This document shows, one piece after another, positions 46,094-54,731 of a stretch of DNA of 54,769 nucleotides (positions are counted from its first letter, which is position 1; each line of letters starts with the position of its first letter). The position numbers and the translations under genes were made by a program. The DNA is taken from positions 1 through 54,769 of the forward strand of contig SAAO01000030.1 of the NCBI GenBank assembly GCA_009929375.1. Reading direction: 5' to 3'. The notes under the pieces are model-generated. The model had not been told where the DNA came from and searched no databases. It saw nothing but the letters and a program-made list of their open reading frames with translations. This DNA comes from Bacteroidia bacterium. GTDB lineage: Bacteria > Bacteroidota > Bacteroidia > Bacteroidales > Paludibacteraceae.

Positions 46094-46191
46094 TACAAAA
46101 TGAAATATTTTTGAGCATTTTTGTTTCAATTCAAAATATATTCATCATAACAAACAAAACTTTATCACTTTGGTTCAAACCGGCTACATAT

Positions 46192-46222
46192 AAAAAAGGG
46201 AAGTCTCTTATCGAGAATTCCC
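46192..46222 (-). terminator. Rho-independent terminator after gcvH
   Basis: GGGAA-TCTC / GAGA-TTCCC type stem (46198-46222) followed on the minus strand by six T (46197-46192). It isolates the leu promoter from the gcvH transcript. Confidence 0.82.
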
Positions 46223-46247
46223 CTTCAAAACAACATCTAAGTTGTGA

Positions 46248-46628
46248 CTATGCTCCTATAAGCGCCTCGTAATCGGCAGCAGAAAGCAATCCATCGAGCT
46301 GAGCAGCGTCAGCCACAGAAAGTTTCACCATCCACCCTTTACCGTAAGGATCTTCGTTTACAAGCTCAGGGGCATCTTCAAGCGCAGTATTGAACTCCAG
46401 AACCTCACCATCTACAGGAAGGAAAAGCTCAGAAACAGTTTTTACAGCCTCAACTGTACCAAATACTTCGCCGGCAGCCAGGTTTTCGCCCACAGTTTCT
46501 ACTTCGACAAATACAATTTCACCAAGTTCGCTTTGAGCATAGTCGGTAATGCCTACATAGGCCACATCACCTTCCACACGTACCCATTCATGTTCTTTGG
46601 TGTACTTCAGATTAGCAGGAATACTCAT
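46248..46628 (-). CDS. gcvH: Glycine cleavage system H protein
   Basis: 126 residues. Carries the aminomethyl group on lipoyl-Lys63 ([12 protein letters not shown]) between the P, T and L proteins. [30 protein letters not shown] is a typical N-terminus and [10 protein letters not shown] follows the lipoyl site. The other gcv genes are not in the window. It lies 33 bases downstream of the EEP-family gene on the same strand and is closed by a terminator, so it may be the last gene of the rhomboid transcript. Confidence 0.96.
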   Translation of the reverse strand: MSIPANLKYTKEHEWVRVEGDVAYVGITDYAQSELGEIVFVEVETVGENLAAGEVFGTVEAVKTVSELFLPVDGEVLEFNTALEDAPELVNEDPYGKGWMVKLSVADAAQLDGLLSAADYEALIGA

Positions 46629-46661
46629 AATATCAAATTTTAAAAGTTTGTGTTGTTAGTG

Positions 46662-47756
46662 TTATATTTTAATTTTAGCAATTACAGGATAATGATCAGA
46701 AGCTCCGTTCTTAATAATTTCACAGTCGAGCACGCCAAATTCCGGAGAACAAAATATATGATCGATACGAAAACGGAAAATTGACTCGTTGTAAGTATGG
46801 CCGGGGCCAAAACCCGATTCAGCGTAAGCGTCCTTCATCTTACCTTTAATTTTTGAATAAGCATATGACAAAGGTAAATCGTTGAAATCGCCACACACAA
46901 CTGTTTCGTAAGGCGAACGTCGCACCATAGCAGCAACCGAATCGGCCTGCTGAGCCCGAACACGATAAGCAGCACCCAGTTTACGTGAAAGGTGCAAGGT
47001 TGTGCCCGAAAGATTTTCGGTATTGAAATTATCCTTAAGTTCAATAGGCATCAGTTTATCCTGATGTGTGAGCCGGTTCGATTCAAGATGCACATTTACA
47101 AAACGCACTGTATCTCCATCGACTACAATATCAGAAAACTGGCAAAGATTATAGTCGGAATCGAAATGTACAGTATCTCTTTTTACAATCGGGAATTTAG
47201 AGAAAGTAGCTATACCTACCAGACTCCAGTTACTACGATATTTGTAAGTAATATGTTTATAGGGATAATCGCGAAACACTTTCCGGATATCACTTTCAGT
47301 CAGATATTTTTTTTCGGGACTAACGGAAAACTCCTGCAGACAAACCACATCGGCATCCTGTGCCCGTATTAAACGAATTACCTTATTGGGATTTTCATCC
47401 GTATCTTTTACAAGCATGCCGGTCAGCATTACATTGTAAGTCATTACAGTAATATGTTTTTCGTCCAAAGCAGTTTCGGATTTTCCAAAATGCGTGGGAA
47501 TTGCCAGTGCTATTTCGGGTGCAGCATAAATCAGAGCAGCAAGCGAAATAAGAAAATGCCACTTTTTTGCCAGGGCCCAAAACAGGATAAACCCGATATT
47601 AAACAGTACAATTATAGGAAAAATAAGGGTGGTATAAGCAGGCAGCAGAATTTTCTCCGGGCTCACTTTAGTAGCCAACAGAGCTATAAACAACAAAAGC
47701 ACAACTACCACATTGGCAATCAGCGCTATGCTTTTTACTAGAATTCTTCCGAACAT
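46662..47756 (-). CDS. Membrane-anchored endonuclease/exonuclease/phosphatase-family protein
   Basis: 364 residues. About 100 N-terminal residues hold three hydrophobic segments; the rest is an EEP domain with VCLQEFS (catalytic Glu), FVNVHLESNR, CGDFNDLPLSYAY and the final SDHYPVIAKI (Asp-His pair). Such membrane EEP proteins often act on phosphoesters of lipids or nucleic acids outside the cytoplasm; the substrate cannot be told. Lies 35 bases after the second rhomboid gene in the same direction. Confidence 0.85.
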   Translation of the reverse strand: MFGRILVKSIALIANVVVVLLLFIALLATKVSPEKILLPAYTTLIFPIIVLFNIGFILFWALAKKWHFLISLAALIYAAPEIALAIPTHFGKSETALDEKHITVMTYNVMLTGMLVKDTDENPNKVIRLIRAQDADVVCLQEFSVSPEKKYLTESDIRKVFRDYPYKHITYKYRSNWSLVGIATFSKFPIVKRDTVHFDSDYNLCQFSDIVVDGDTVRFVNVHLESNRLTHQDKLMPIELKDNFNTENLSGTTLHLSRKLGAAYRVRAQQADSVAAMVRRSPYETVVCGDFNDLPLSYAYSKIKGKMKDAYAESGFGPGHTYNESIFRFRIDHIFCSPEFGVLDCEIIKNGASDHYPVIAKIKI

Positions 47757-47791
47757 GCTTTATTTAAGGGGTTCTGCGATAACCGACACCA

Positions 47792-48679
47792 TTAATTTTT
47801 ACTTTGATCGAACAAACGTTTTTTCTCTTCGGCAGTAAGGCTTTCGTATCCGGAAGTTTTAATTTTATCCAGAATACGATCAATTTCTTCCATGCGACGT
47901 GCTTTGTTTACATTGTATTCCGCATCGGTCATTTTACGTCCGGTCTGCGCGCCACCTTTCTTTATCTTCATTTTTCGCGGCTTAAACATGCCCAACATCC
48001 AGTCGATAAACCGGTTCAATCCACGGGTAATATCCTTCCCGCTTCGCAAAGATACAACAAAAATATAACCCACCAAAGCTCCGCCAAGGTGTGCAATTTC
48101 GCCTCCCGCATTTTCCGAAGTTATGCCGAAAAAGCTGGCCAAAACCACAAATAACGCTATGTATTTTAGCTTTATTGCGCCCAGAAACATTAAGCGCATT
48201 TCCATGTCGGGTGCACGAAATGCCACAGCCAGAATGATTGCCATAATTGACCCTGAAGCACCCAGAAGCAGACTGAAAGCTACATTGGGAGCAAACAACG
48301 GGAAAATATTATAGGCGAGCACATAAAACAGAGCACCGCCAAAACCTCCCAGCAAATACAGAGCTACCAGCTGTTTGTCGTTGAAATACATCTGAAAAAG
48401 TTTTCCGAACCAATACAAAGCAAACATATTGAAGAGGATGTGGAAAAATTTCTCATGAAGAAACATGTACGAAAGAATGGTCCACGGGCGATTCAAAAGC
48501 CCGTATAAATCCGCAGGTACAGCCAACCATGTGAGGATAGAATCAGCCGACACATTGAAAAGACGAAAACTGATCAGGACAATCTGAACCAGCACAAAAA
48601 CTGCCACATTCAGAAATATCAAACGGGTGAGTGCATCACCCTGACGATAAAGCTGTTTTATTTTTTCGACAAAATCCAT
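47792..48679 (-). CDS. Rhomboid-family intramembrane serine protease, with cytosolic tail
   Basis: 295 residues with about six membrane segments (20-205). Catalytic Ser142 in LLLGASGSIMA and His197 in EIAHLGGALVGYIF; HILFNMFALYWFG provides the oxyanion-region Asn. After the last segment a basic, then charged tail (about 215-295, e.g. KPRKMKIKKGG) extends outside the membrane, which the sister gene lacks. Second of two adjacent rhomboids, 62 bases downstream of the first. Confidence 0.9.
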   Translation of the reverse strand: MDFVEKIKQLYRQGDALTRLIFLNVAVFVLVQIVLISFRLFNVSADSILTWLAVPADLYGLLNRPWTILSYMFLHEKFFHILFNMFALYWFGKLFQMYFNDKQLVALYLLGGFGGALFYVLAYNIFPLFAPNVAFSLLLGASGSIMAIILAVAFRAPDMEMRLMFLGAIKLKYIALFVVLASFFGITSENAGGEIAHLGGALVGYIFVVSLRSGKDITRGLNRFIDWMLGMFKPRKMKIKKGGAQTGRKMTDAEYNVNKARRMEEIDRILDKIKTSGYESLTAEEKKRLFDQSKN

Positions 48680-48741
48680 TTTTTGAATACTATAAAAACG
48701 ATTATGAATTTCAAACTATAATAAAAACCGGGATATGAAAC

Positions 48742-49458
48742 TTAAAAAACAGTCCGCTTTTTGCGCCAGATAAGAATCAGAATAGCACCAAAAAGCATAC
48801 CTCCGAGGTGCGCAAAGTGAGCTATATTGTCGCCGGAGAAATTGGCCACACCCAAAAACAGTTCAACCACACCGTACAGCAATACAAAGATACGGGCTTT
48901 TATAGGAACAGGAATAAACAACATCATCAAACGCGCTTCGGGGAAAAGCCAGCCAAAAGCAAGCAAAAGTCCGAAAACCGATCCTGAAGCACCTACAGTC
49001 AGCGGAAGATTAAGCTGACTGGCTTTATGCAATAATATAGAGCCTGCTTCTTCAGGATGAGCCAACACAGCATCGTTCATTGCAGTAACAAATGGCTGAA
49101 ATTCAATAGTCCAGAAAAGCTGCTGAACGATACCTGCGCCCACACCGGTTACCAGATAATACAATAAAAATTTGCGGGGACCCCAAACCGACTCCAGAGC
49201 CGAGCCAAACATAAAGAGTGCAAACATATTGAAAAACATATGATTGAATCCTCCATGCATAAACATATAAGTCACAAGCTGAGCCGGATTAAATTTTTCG
49301 GCTGCCCAATAATGCATTCCCAAAATATCTTCGATGGAAAAGTCGATTCCCCAACGCATTAGAAAACCGGGTGCAACAAGCGTGAGCAGCCACATAATGA
49401 TATTTATGGCAAGCAAATTTTTGACCACAGGAGTCAGGTTATCAAGAAAGCTATTCAT
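48742..49458 (-). CDS. Rhomboid-family intramembrane serine protease
   Basis: 238 residues. The start at 49458 (MNSFLDNLTP) is used; the longer ORF adds 12 residues unlike the family. Catalytic Ser158 in TVGASGSVFG and His217 in IAHFAHLGGMLFG; HMFFNMFALFMFG includes the conserved Asn. About six membrane segments, ending in a short basic tail. First gene of a minus-strand row rhomboid-rhomboid-EEP-gcvH. A TATATTTG promoter box lies about 95 bases upstream. Confidence 0.92.
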   Translation of the reverse strand: MNSFLDNLTPVVKNLLAINIIMWLLTLVAPGFLMRWGIDFSIEDILGMHYWAAEKFNPAQLVTYMFMHGGFNHMFFNMFALFMFGSALESVWGPRKFLLYYLVTGVGAGIVQQLFWTIEFQPFVTAMNDAVLAHPEEAGSILLHKASQLNLPLTVGASGSVFGLLLAFGWLFPEARLMMLFIPVPIKARIFVLLYGVVELFLGVANFSGDNIAHFAHLGGMLFGAILILIWRKKRTVF

Positions 49459-49553
49459 ATTTACGATTAATGTTATTGTAAAGATTTTACACAATAAAAT
49501 CAGCCCGGACCAACAGTAGAAAACCCGGACTACAGGATTTATATGCTTAAAAA

Positions 49554-49561
49554 CAAATATA
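49554..49561 (-). promoter_or_regulatory. -7 promoter box for the rhomboid row
   Basis: TATATTTG on the minus strand, exact consensus, no clear -33 element. Confidence 0.45.
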
Positions 49562-49702
49562 CATTTTTATCGAGCACCTCACCAGAGAAGGTTCCTGAAT
49601 AAAAATGCAACACAAAAGTAATGATTTTATCCCCTGTAAATATGTTTTCTAACATATTTTTTGAAATTGAACGAAAAAATGATGATTTTTTCTACTTTAT
49701 TG

Positions 49703-49733
49703 TTTGTTATTTATTTTCAAACAGTTACATTTG
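49703..49733 (+). promoter_or_regulatory. Consensus promoter of the HU gene
   Basis: TTTG at 49703-49706 and TACATTTG at 49726-49733, 19 bases apart: both elements exact and ideally spaced. The start codon follows 53 bases later. Confidence 0.78.
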
Positions 49734-49786
49734 CAGGGTCAAAATGTATGTTTATTGTTTTAAATCAAAAAAAATCAGAAATTCTT

Positions 49787-50059
49787 ATGAACAAAGCAGA
49801 ATTAATCAATGCTATTGCCGCAGAATCAGGTCTTAGTAAAGCAGATGCTAAAAAAGCGTTAGACGCCACAGTTAAAGCCGTATCGGAAACTCTTGTTGCC
49901 GGTGACAAAGTTAGTCTTGTAGGTTTTGGAACATTCTCAGTATCAGAACGCGCAGCCCGTCAGGGAATCAACCCTGCTACCAAACAAACAATTACAATCG
50001 GCGCTAAAAAGGTTGCTAAATTCAAACCGGGTGCTGAACTTAATGCTTCTATCAACTAA
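49787..50059 (+). CDS. HU-family DNA-binding protein
   Basis: 90 residues from the ATG at 49787 (MNKAELINAIA); the longer upstream ORF crosses the promoter. Small nucleoid protein that bends DNA as a dimer. Marks: SGLSKADAKKALDA, VSLVGFGTFSV, and the DNA-gripping arm with RAARQGINPATKQTITI, ending KVAKFKPGAELNASIN. Near-consensus promoter and a strong terminator suggest an abundant monocistronic product. Confidence 0.95.
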   Translation: MNKAELINAIAAESGLSKADAKKALDATVKAVSETLVAGDKVSLVGFGTFSVSERAARQGINPATKQTITIGAKKVAKFKPGAELNASIN

Positions 50060-50076
50060 GCAAAAGCATTGTATTG

Positions 50077-50122
50077 AAACGAAAAAAGGAATATCAGATT
50101 TGATATTCCTTTTTTCGTTTTT
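50077..50122. terminator. Rho-independent terminator after HU
   Basis: Perfect 19-base-pair stem (arms 50077-50095 and 50102-50120) with a 6-base loop, ending in a T-run. It lies between the convergent HU and DJ-1 genes and probably serves both. Confidence 0.9.
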
Positions 50123-50141
50123 GGACTAATGTATAATTTGT

Positions 50142-50684
50142 CTACAGAAAAATAGCTTCACGAATTGACTTTGCAACTTCAGCACCTTTTATATTTTCGA
50201 CAATACGGAGCGCAAACTCAATAGCCACACCGGCCGCTTTGGCAGTAAATACATTGCCGGACTGAACCACCTTTTGCTCCGAAAGCGAAGCTCCTTTCAA
50301 AGCGTTTTCGAACCCGGGATAACAAATTGCTTCTTTTCCATTCAGCATATTCAAATTTCCAAGAATGGAGGGTGCTGCGCAAATGGCTGCCAGATTTCCA
50401 CCCTGCGAATACTTTTCAACAATCAACTTACGCAATCCCTCATGATTACCAAGATTCGTGGTTCCGGGCATTCCTCCGGGTAAAAACAAGAAATCATCAG
50501 TAGCAAAACCTGCATCTTCGAACAAAACATCAGTCAGTACTGGTATTGCATGAGCTCCGGCAACTACTTTATTGCCTGTAACCGATACAGTGATCACCTC
50601 AATAGCAGCACGGCGAAAAATATCTATCGGCGCAACAGCTTCAATTTCCTCGAAACCTTCGGCAAGAAAAACACATATTTTCAT
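50142..50684 (-). CDS. DJ-1/PfpI-family protein
   Basis: 180 residues. The family elbow carries Cys102 in AAICAAPSILG, with a conserved acidic residue near 15 (GFEEIEAVAPIDIFRRA) that tunes the cysteine. DDFLFLPGGMPG and the C-terminal GVAIEFALRIVENI match DJ-1/YajL-like members. The family is linked to protection against oxidative and glyoxal damage; the activity of this member is not readable. It follows the tonB-like gene with a 33-base gap in the same direction and may be the last gene of that unit. Confidence 0.9.
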   Translation of the reverse strand: MKICVFLAEGFEEIEAVAPIDIFRRAAIEVITVSVTGNKVVAGAHAIPVLTDVLFEDAGFATDDFLFLPGGMPGTTNLGNHEGLRKLIVEKYSQGGNLAAICAAPSILGNLNMLNGKEAICYPGFENALKGASLSEQKVVQSGNVFTAKAAGVAIEFALRIVENIKGAEVAKSIREAIFL

Positions 50685-50717
50685 GGCGTAGTGTATTATT
50701 TTTTTACTTAAATCTGA

Positions 50718-51476
50718 TTACCTCAGACGGAAATTATAGGTAATAGTACCTGCAGCCACTCCGTTACCGGAAGTAAATTTCGTAGCTTTGGCAGCAGAAA
50801 TAGCTGCATTACGCAATTCTGTACTCGAAATATTGGTAGGAGACCCTACCGAAGCACTTGTTACATTTCCGTTAGCATCCACACGAATGTTCACAGTAAT
50901 TCTGCCTTCCTCGTTACTGTTATAACTTGGCTGCACCAATCGACCACTCAGCGAACGACCACTCAACGACCACGAGTTTCCACCCGACGAACCTGAGCCT
51001 AATGGATTTCCCTGAGTTGTATTTCCGGTGGTTGTTCCGCTTCCTGACCCTCCTGTATTGGAGCCCATACCTCCCATCAAAGCATTGGCTTTATCAATAG
51101 CTTCCTGCTCTTTACGTTTTCTTTCGGCTTCGATACGCGCCTGTTCCCGACGCTCTCTTTCGGCTGCTTCACGTGCTTCGCGATCCTTTTTCTTTTGTTC
51201 GGCTATGGCCAGCGAGTTATTATCCTGCGTCATCAAATTTTCTTTTACAGGTTTTGTTGTGGAAGTAGGAGGAGGCGATGTTTCCACCGGTTTTGTCGCA
51301 GCCTGCACTTCCTGTACCGGACCGCCACCATCGACAGCATCCCCGAAACTGACCATGATACCCTCATCGTCCTGTGGCTGTTGAGAAGTGGGAATAACCA
51401 CCAACCAGAGCAACAGAAACAGCAGGATACATGAAATCACAGATCCGGTTATACCATATATATCAGCTTTATTCAC
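50718..51476 (-). CDS. TonB/TolA-like energy transducer
   Basis: 252 residues. One N-terminal membrane helix (about 11-29), a proline/threonine-rich part, a charged Glu/Arg/Ala helix (about 95-130, KKDREAREAAERERREQ) as in TolA, a Gly/Ser-rich linker, and a C-terminal TonB-like domain (about 180-252, GRITVNIRVDANGNVTSASV ending TITYNFRLR). Encoded 8 bases after exbD and downstream of exbB, so the three form an ion-driven transducer for outer-membrane receptors or for envelope constriction. The Tol versus Ton assignment is open. Confidence 0.88.
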   Translation of the reverse strand: MNKADIYGITGSVISCILLFLLLWLVVIPTSQQPQDDEGIMVSFGDAVDGGGPVQEVQAATKPVETSPPPTSTTKPVKENLMTQDNNSLAIAEQKKKDREAREAAERERREQARIEAERKRKEQEAIDKANALMGGMGSNTGGSGSGTTTGNTTQGNPLGSGSSGGNSWSLSGRSLSGRLVQPSYNSNEEGRITVNIRVDANGNVTSASVGSPTNISSTELRNAAISAAKATKFTSGNGVAAGTITYNFRLR

Positions 51477-51484
51477 GTTGAATT

Positions 51485-51901
51485 TTATTTTTCTGGTGAT
51501 TTTGTTGCAATTACTAATTTCAGTTTATGCTGATTGGCAATATCCAGTACCTTCACAACCTGTTTGTACGGAATATTCTGATCGGCATGCAATGCGATAA
51601 ATGTAGAAGTGTCCTGTGCCACTATTCCTGTAATGTAGGAATCGAGCATTTCTTCGGCCACTGCTACTGCCTGTTCGCCACCTTTCGATATGTAATAAAG
51701 GCCATTCTCGTCGATCGAGACCCTGGCTACCACAGGTTTCGAAGATGTTTTGGCTCCGCTCTGAGGTAAATTTATCTTTATATCACTTGGCGAGGACATA
51801 GTAGATGATATGACAAAAAATATCAATAAAAGAAAAATGATATCTGTCATTGACGACATCGCAAACGATGCCTCAACTTTATTTCGTCTTTTTAAAGCCA
51901 T
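51485..51901 (-). CDS. ExbD/TolR-family biopolymer transport protein
   Basis: 138 residues. Short cytosolic start, one membrane helix (about 20-37) with the proton-path Asp20 in SMTDIIFLLLIFFVISS, then a periplasmic domain (IKINLPQSG, IALHADQNIPYKQVVKVLDIANQ). Works with the ExbB-like protein upstream. The gap to exbB is 127 bases and holds a small CTTACTGCTTA-type tandem repeat (about 51997-52024). Confidence 0.92.
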   Translation of the reverse strand: MALKRRNKVEASFAMSSMTDIIFLLLIFFVISSTMSSPSDIKINLPQSGAKTSSKPVVARVSIDENGLYYISKGGEQAVAVAEEMLDSYITGIVAQDTSTFIALHADQNIPYKQVVKVLDIANQHKLKLVIATKSPEK

Positions 51902-52028
51902 TTTAGTTGATTTATTAGTTCATTAAATGTTGGGTGAACCTTTTAAGATACAAATAATAAGTCTGAAATGGTAAAAATGTAATCTCCTAACTGAATCTTA
52001 CTGCTTACCGCTTACTGCTTATCTCTTT

Positions 52029-52736
52029 TTAAGCTGGTTCATTCAACAGATCGAGAAATTCCATTGTTCTCGATTCGAGGGTTCGAACCACTGAATCGAT
52101 GCGCGACACAAGGTAATTATAAAAGAAATAGGCAAGAATACCTACAACAAGTCCACCCACAGTAGTTACCATGGCCTGATACATACCTACCGACAAGTCG
52201 CCTAACTGAATTGAACCTCCTGATTTCTGAGCCATATCGAAGAAAACCGAAACCATCCCGGTCACAGTCCCAAGAAATCCGAGCATTGGAGCACCCCCCG
52301 AAACCGAAGCCATGATGACAAGTCCTTTCTCAAGTTTGGCGATTTCGAGGTTACCTACGTTTTCGATAGCCACCAACACATCGCTCATTGGACGACCCAA
52401 ACGGCTGATTCCTTTTTCAACCATTCTCGAAGTAGGAGTATTGGTTTCCTGACAAAGTTTTTTAGCCGCATCAATTTTACCATCGTAAATATAATCCTTA
52501 ATACGGTTCATAAATGTATTATCCTCTTTCGAAGCCTGTTTTAGCGTTACCATTCGTTCGATAAACAAATACATGGCAAGTGCAAACATTATAACCAGCA
52601 CATACATAATGGGACCTCCATACTGAAACATTTCCCAAAGGTTCATCTCTGCAGCAGGAGCTGCTGTGGTGGCATTCAAAGCTGTTGAATCTGTCAGTGT
52701 GCCTGTGGCAGCTTGTAGAATAAGCATTAAATTCAT
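52029..52736 (-). CDS. MotA/TolQ/ExbB-family proton channel protein
   Basis: 235 residues with three membrane segments: about 40-60 (GGPIMYVLVIMFALAMYLF), 140-165 and 185-210. GGAPMLGFLGTVTGMVSVF and MVTTVGGLVVGILAYFFYNYL are the family's proton-channel helices. The first 28 residues look like an N-terminal extension or signal (MNLMLILQAATG). Lies 70 bases after pdxJ, a neighbourhood shared with other Bacteroidota. Confidence 0.93.
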   Translation of the reverse strand: MNLMLILQAATGTLTDSTALNATTAAPAAEMNLWEMFQYGGPIMYVLVIMFALAMYLFIERMVTLKQASKEDNTFMNRIKDYIYDGKIDAAKKLCQETNTPTSRMVEKGISRLGRPMSDVLVAIENVGNLEIAKLEKGLVIMASVSGGAPMLGFLGTVTGMVSVFFDMAQKSGGSIQLGDLSVGMYQAMVTTVGGLVVGILAYFFYNYLVSRIDSVVRTLESRTMEFLDLLNEPA

Positions 52737-52806
52737 AATTTATTAGTTGTAAATTGTTATACGATTTTTCAGATGATTTCAGTCCTTTCAAAAACTGTGC
52801 CTCACC

Positions 52807-53520
52807 TTACATTAACTGTTCTTTGTATTGTTTTATTGTATTTTCAAGTCCGAAATATAATGCATCAGCAATCAGGGCATGGCCAATCGACACTTCGTCG
52901 ATCCATGGAATCATTGTATGGAGATATTTTAGATTCTCAAGACTCAGGTCGTGGCCCGCATTCAGCCCTAAACCAAGCTGTTTTGCCACGCGAGCAGCCT
53001 CCACAAACGGAGCCACAGCTTTTTCACGGTCGATCGGATATCCGGTTGCATAAGGTTCGGTATAAAGTTCCACGCGGTCAGCACCGGCTTTGGCTGCAAA
53101 CTCCACCATACGCGGATCGGCATCCACAAAAATCGAAACACGAATTCCGGCTTCCTTAAAACGGGCAGTTACTTCGGTTAGGAAATCAATATTATGCACG
53201 GTATTCCAACCGGCATTCGAAGTTATGGCATCGTGCGCATCGGGCACAAGTGTCACCTGATGTGGTTTTACCGATAAAACCAGTTTAATAAATTCAGGAT
53301 TAGGATTTCCTTCAATATTAAATTCAGTTTTCAGAATGGGTTTTAAATCCAGTACATCCTTGTAGCGAATATGACGTTCATCGGGACGCGGATGCACTGT
53401 AATTCCTTCCGCTCCGAAGGATTCGCAGTCCAAAGCAACTTTACACACATCGGGCACATTGCCGCCTCTTGCATTGCGTATTGTGGCTACCTTATTGATA
53501 TTTACACTTAATTTTGTCAT
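52807..53520 (-). CDS. pdxJ: Pyridoxine 5'-phosphate synthase
   Basis: 237 residues. Final ring-closing step of DXP-dependent vitamin B6 synthesis. TIM barrel with [79 protein letters not shown] and [13 protein letters not shown]. First gene of the minus-strand pdxJ-exbB-exbD-tonB row, divergent from nadK. Confidence 0.96.
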   Translation of the reverse strand: MTKLSVNINKVATIRNARGGNVPDVCKVALDCESFGAEGITVHPRPDERHIRYKDVLDLKPILKTEFNIEGNPNPEFIKLVLSVKPHQVTLVPDAHDAITSNAGWNTVHNIDFLTEVTARFKEAGIRVSIFVDADPRMVEFAAKAGADRVELYTEPYATGYPIDREKAVAPFVEAARVAKQLGLGLNAGHDLSLENLKYLHTMIPWIDEVSIGHALIADALYFGLENTIKQYKEQLM

Positions 53521-53671
53521 AACAATCGTAAATTACAGCACAGGCTCTATCAGTTCAATAGCATCCCGGCCTATATGAGATCAAAAAAAATACTGAATTA
53601 TTCGTTTGTGAGTTTCATCTACATTTTGTTCCTTTGTATTCTGTATTGAAACGAACATTCATTTTCAGGTA

Positions 53672-53731
53672 CAAAAATAATTTAAAAAATTGAACCTGCT
53701 ATGATACAGTTCCGAACTTTCAATATTTTTG
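53672..53731. promoter_or_regulatory. Divergent promoter boxes between pdxJ and nadK
   Basis: TATTTTTG on the minus strand (complement of 53672-53679) faces pdxJ; TATTTTTG at 53724-53731 faces nadK, 68 bases before its ATG. Neither has a good -33 partner. The rest of the 278-base gap holds nothing I recognise. Confidence 0.4.
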
Positions 53732-53798
53732 AATTTAACAGCTCCGGATTATCGCCGTAATAAAACTGTATTACCAACTGCCACACAACATTCTGAAA

Positions 53799-54701
53799 AT
53801 GAGAATAGCTATTTTTGCCAACATTCACCGGTCTGTGATTCTTTCACACATACAGCTGATATTCAAATTTTTTGAACAGACCGACTCTGTATTTATTCTC
53901 GAAGAAGCGCTTTACAAATATATCAGAGAAAACGCCGACTGCTGCCCTGAACGCACTGAAATCATAAAAAATAATTCGTTCAATGCGGATATTGCGTTAA
54001 GTATAGGAGGAGATGGCACTTTTCTGAATACAGCTGCCTGCGTAGGACAAAAAGACATTCCTGTGTTGGGCATCAACACGGGTCGTCTGGGTTTTCTGGC
54101 GGATGTAGCCACTGAAAACATTATTCCTGCGCTCGAAGCTCTGATAAAGGGCGATTATTACACGGAGGAACGTTCGTTGTTGCAGGTTGAAACATCTGAT
54201 GGTGCTGTTGCGATTGAAAATCCGTATGCGCTGAACGAAATTTCCGTGCTGAAGCAGGACAGTTCATCGATGATAAGCATCAACACACATTTAAATTCCG
54301 AAGCAATACATACTTATCAAGCCGATGGTTTACTTATCTCCACTCCTACCGGTTCTACAGCATATTCGCTGAGTGTTGGTGGTCCGATTGTGGCTCCTCA
54401 GGCACGGAATTTTCTGCTGTCACCAGTGGCATCGCACAGTCTGAATGTAAGGCCACTGATTGTGCCCGATGACTGGACAATCGATCTGGAAGTACACAGT
54501 CGCAGTCATTGTTATCAGCTCTCGGTCGATGGGCGTTCGGTGATTCTCGACGAAAACATCAAACTCCGTATCAGAAAAGCTCCTTACAGCATTAAAGTTG
54601 TAAAAGTAATGAACCAGACTTTTTTTACAACTTTGAAGAATAAACTTATGTGGGGAATGGATAAAAGAAATAATGATTATCCGTTATTTCGCCTAATTTG
54701 A
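53799..54701 (+). CDS. nadK: NAD kinase
   Basis: 300 residues; phosphorylates NAD to NADP. Marks: FANIHR at the N-terminus, LSIGGDGTFLNTAA with catalytic Asp72, GINTGRLGFLADV, the NEISV nucleotide-binding segment, YQADGLLISTPTGSTAYSLSVGGPI, and SVDGRSV near the end. Divergent from pdxJ, a conserved neighbour pair in the group. Confidence 0.96.
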   Translation: MRIAIFANIHRSVILSHIQLIFKFFEQTDSVFILEEALYKYIRENADCCPERTEIIKNNSFNADIALSIGGDGTFLNTAACVGQKDIPVLGINTGRLGFLADVATENIIPALEALIKGDYYTEERSLLQVETSDGAVAIENPYALNEISVLKQDSSSMISINTHLNSEAIHTYQADGLLISTPTGSTAYSLSVGGPIVAPQARNFLLSPVASHSLNVRPLIVPDDWTIDLEVHSRSHCYQLSVDGRSVILDENIKLRIRKAPYSIKVVKVMNQTFFTTLKNKLMWGMDKRNNDYPLFRLI

Positions 54702-54712
54702 TTATTTTTGTA

Positions 54713-54720
54713 AAAACAAA
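54713..54720 (+). promoter_or_regulatory. -7 promoter box before the partial gene at the window edge
   Basis: TATTTTTG, 11 bases before the partial ORF; a start this close leaves a very short leader. Confidence 0.35.
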
Positions 54721-54731
54721 TCAGAAAAGGC

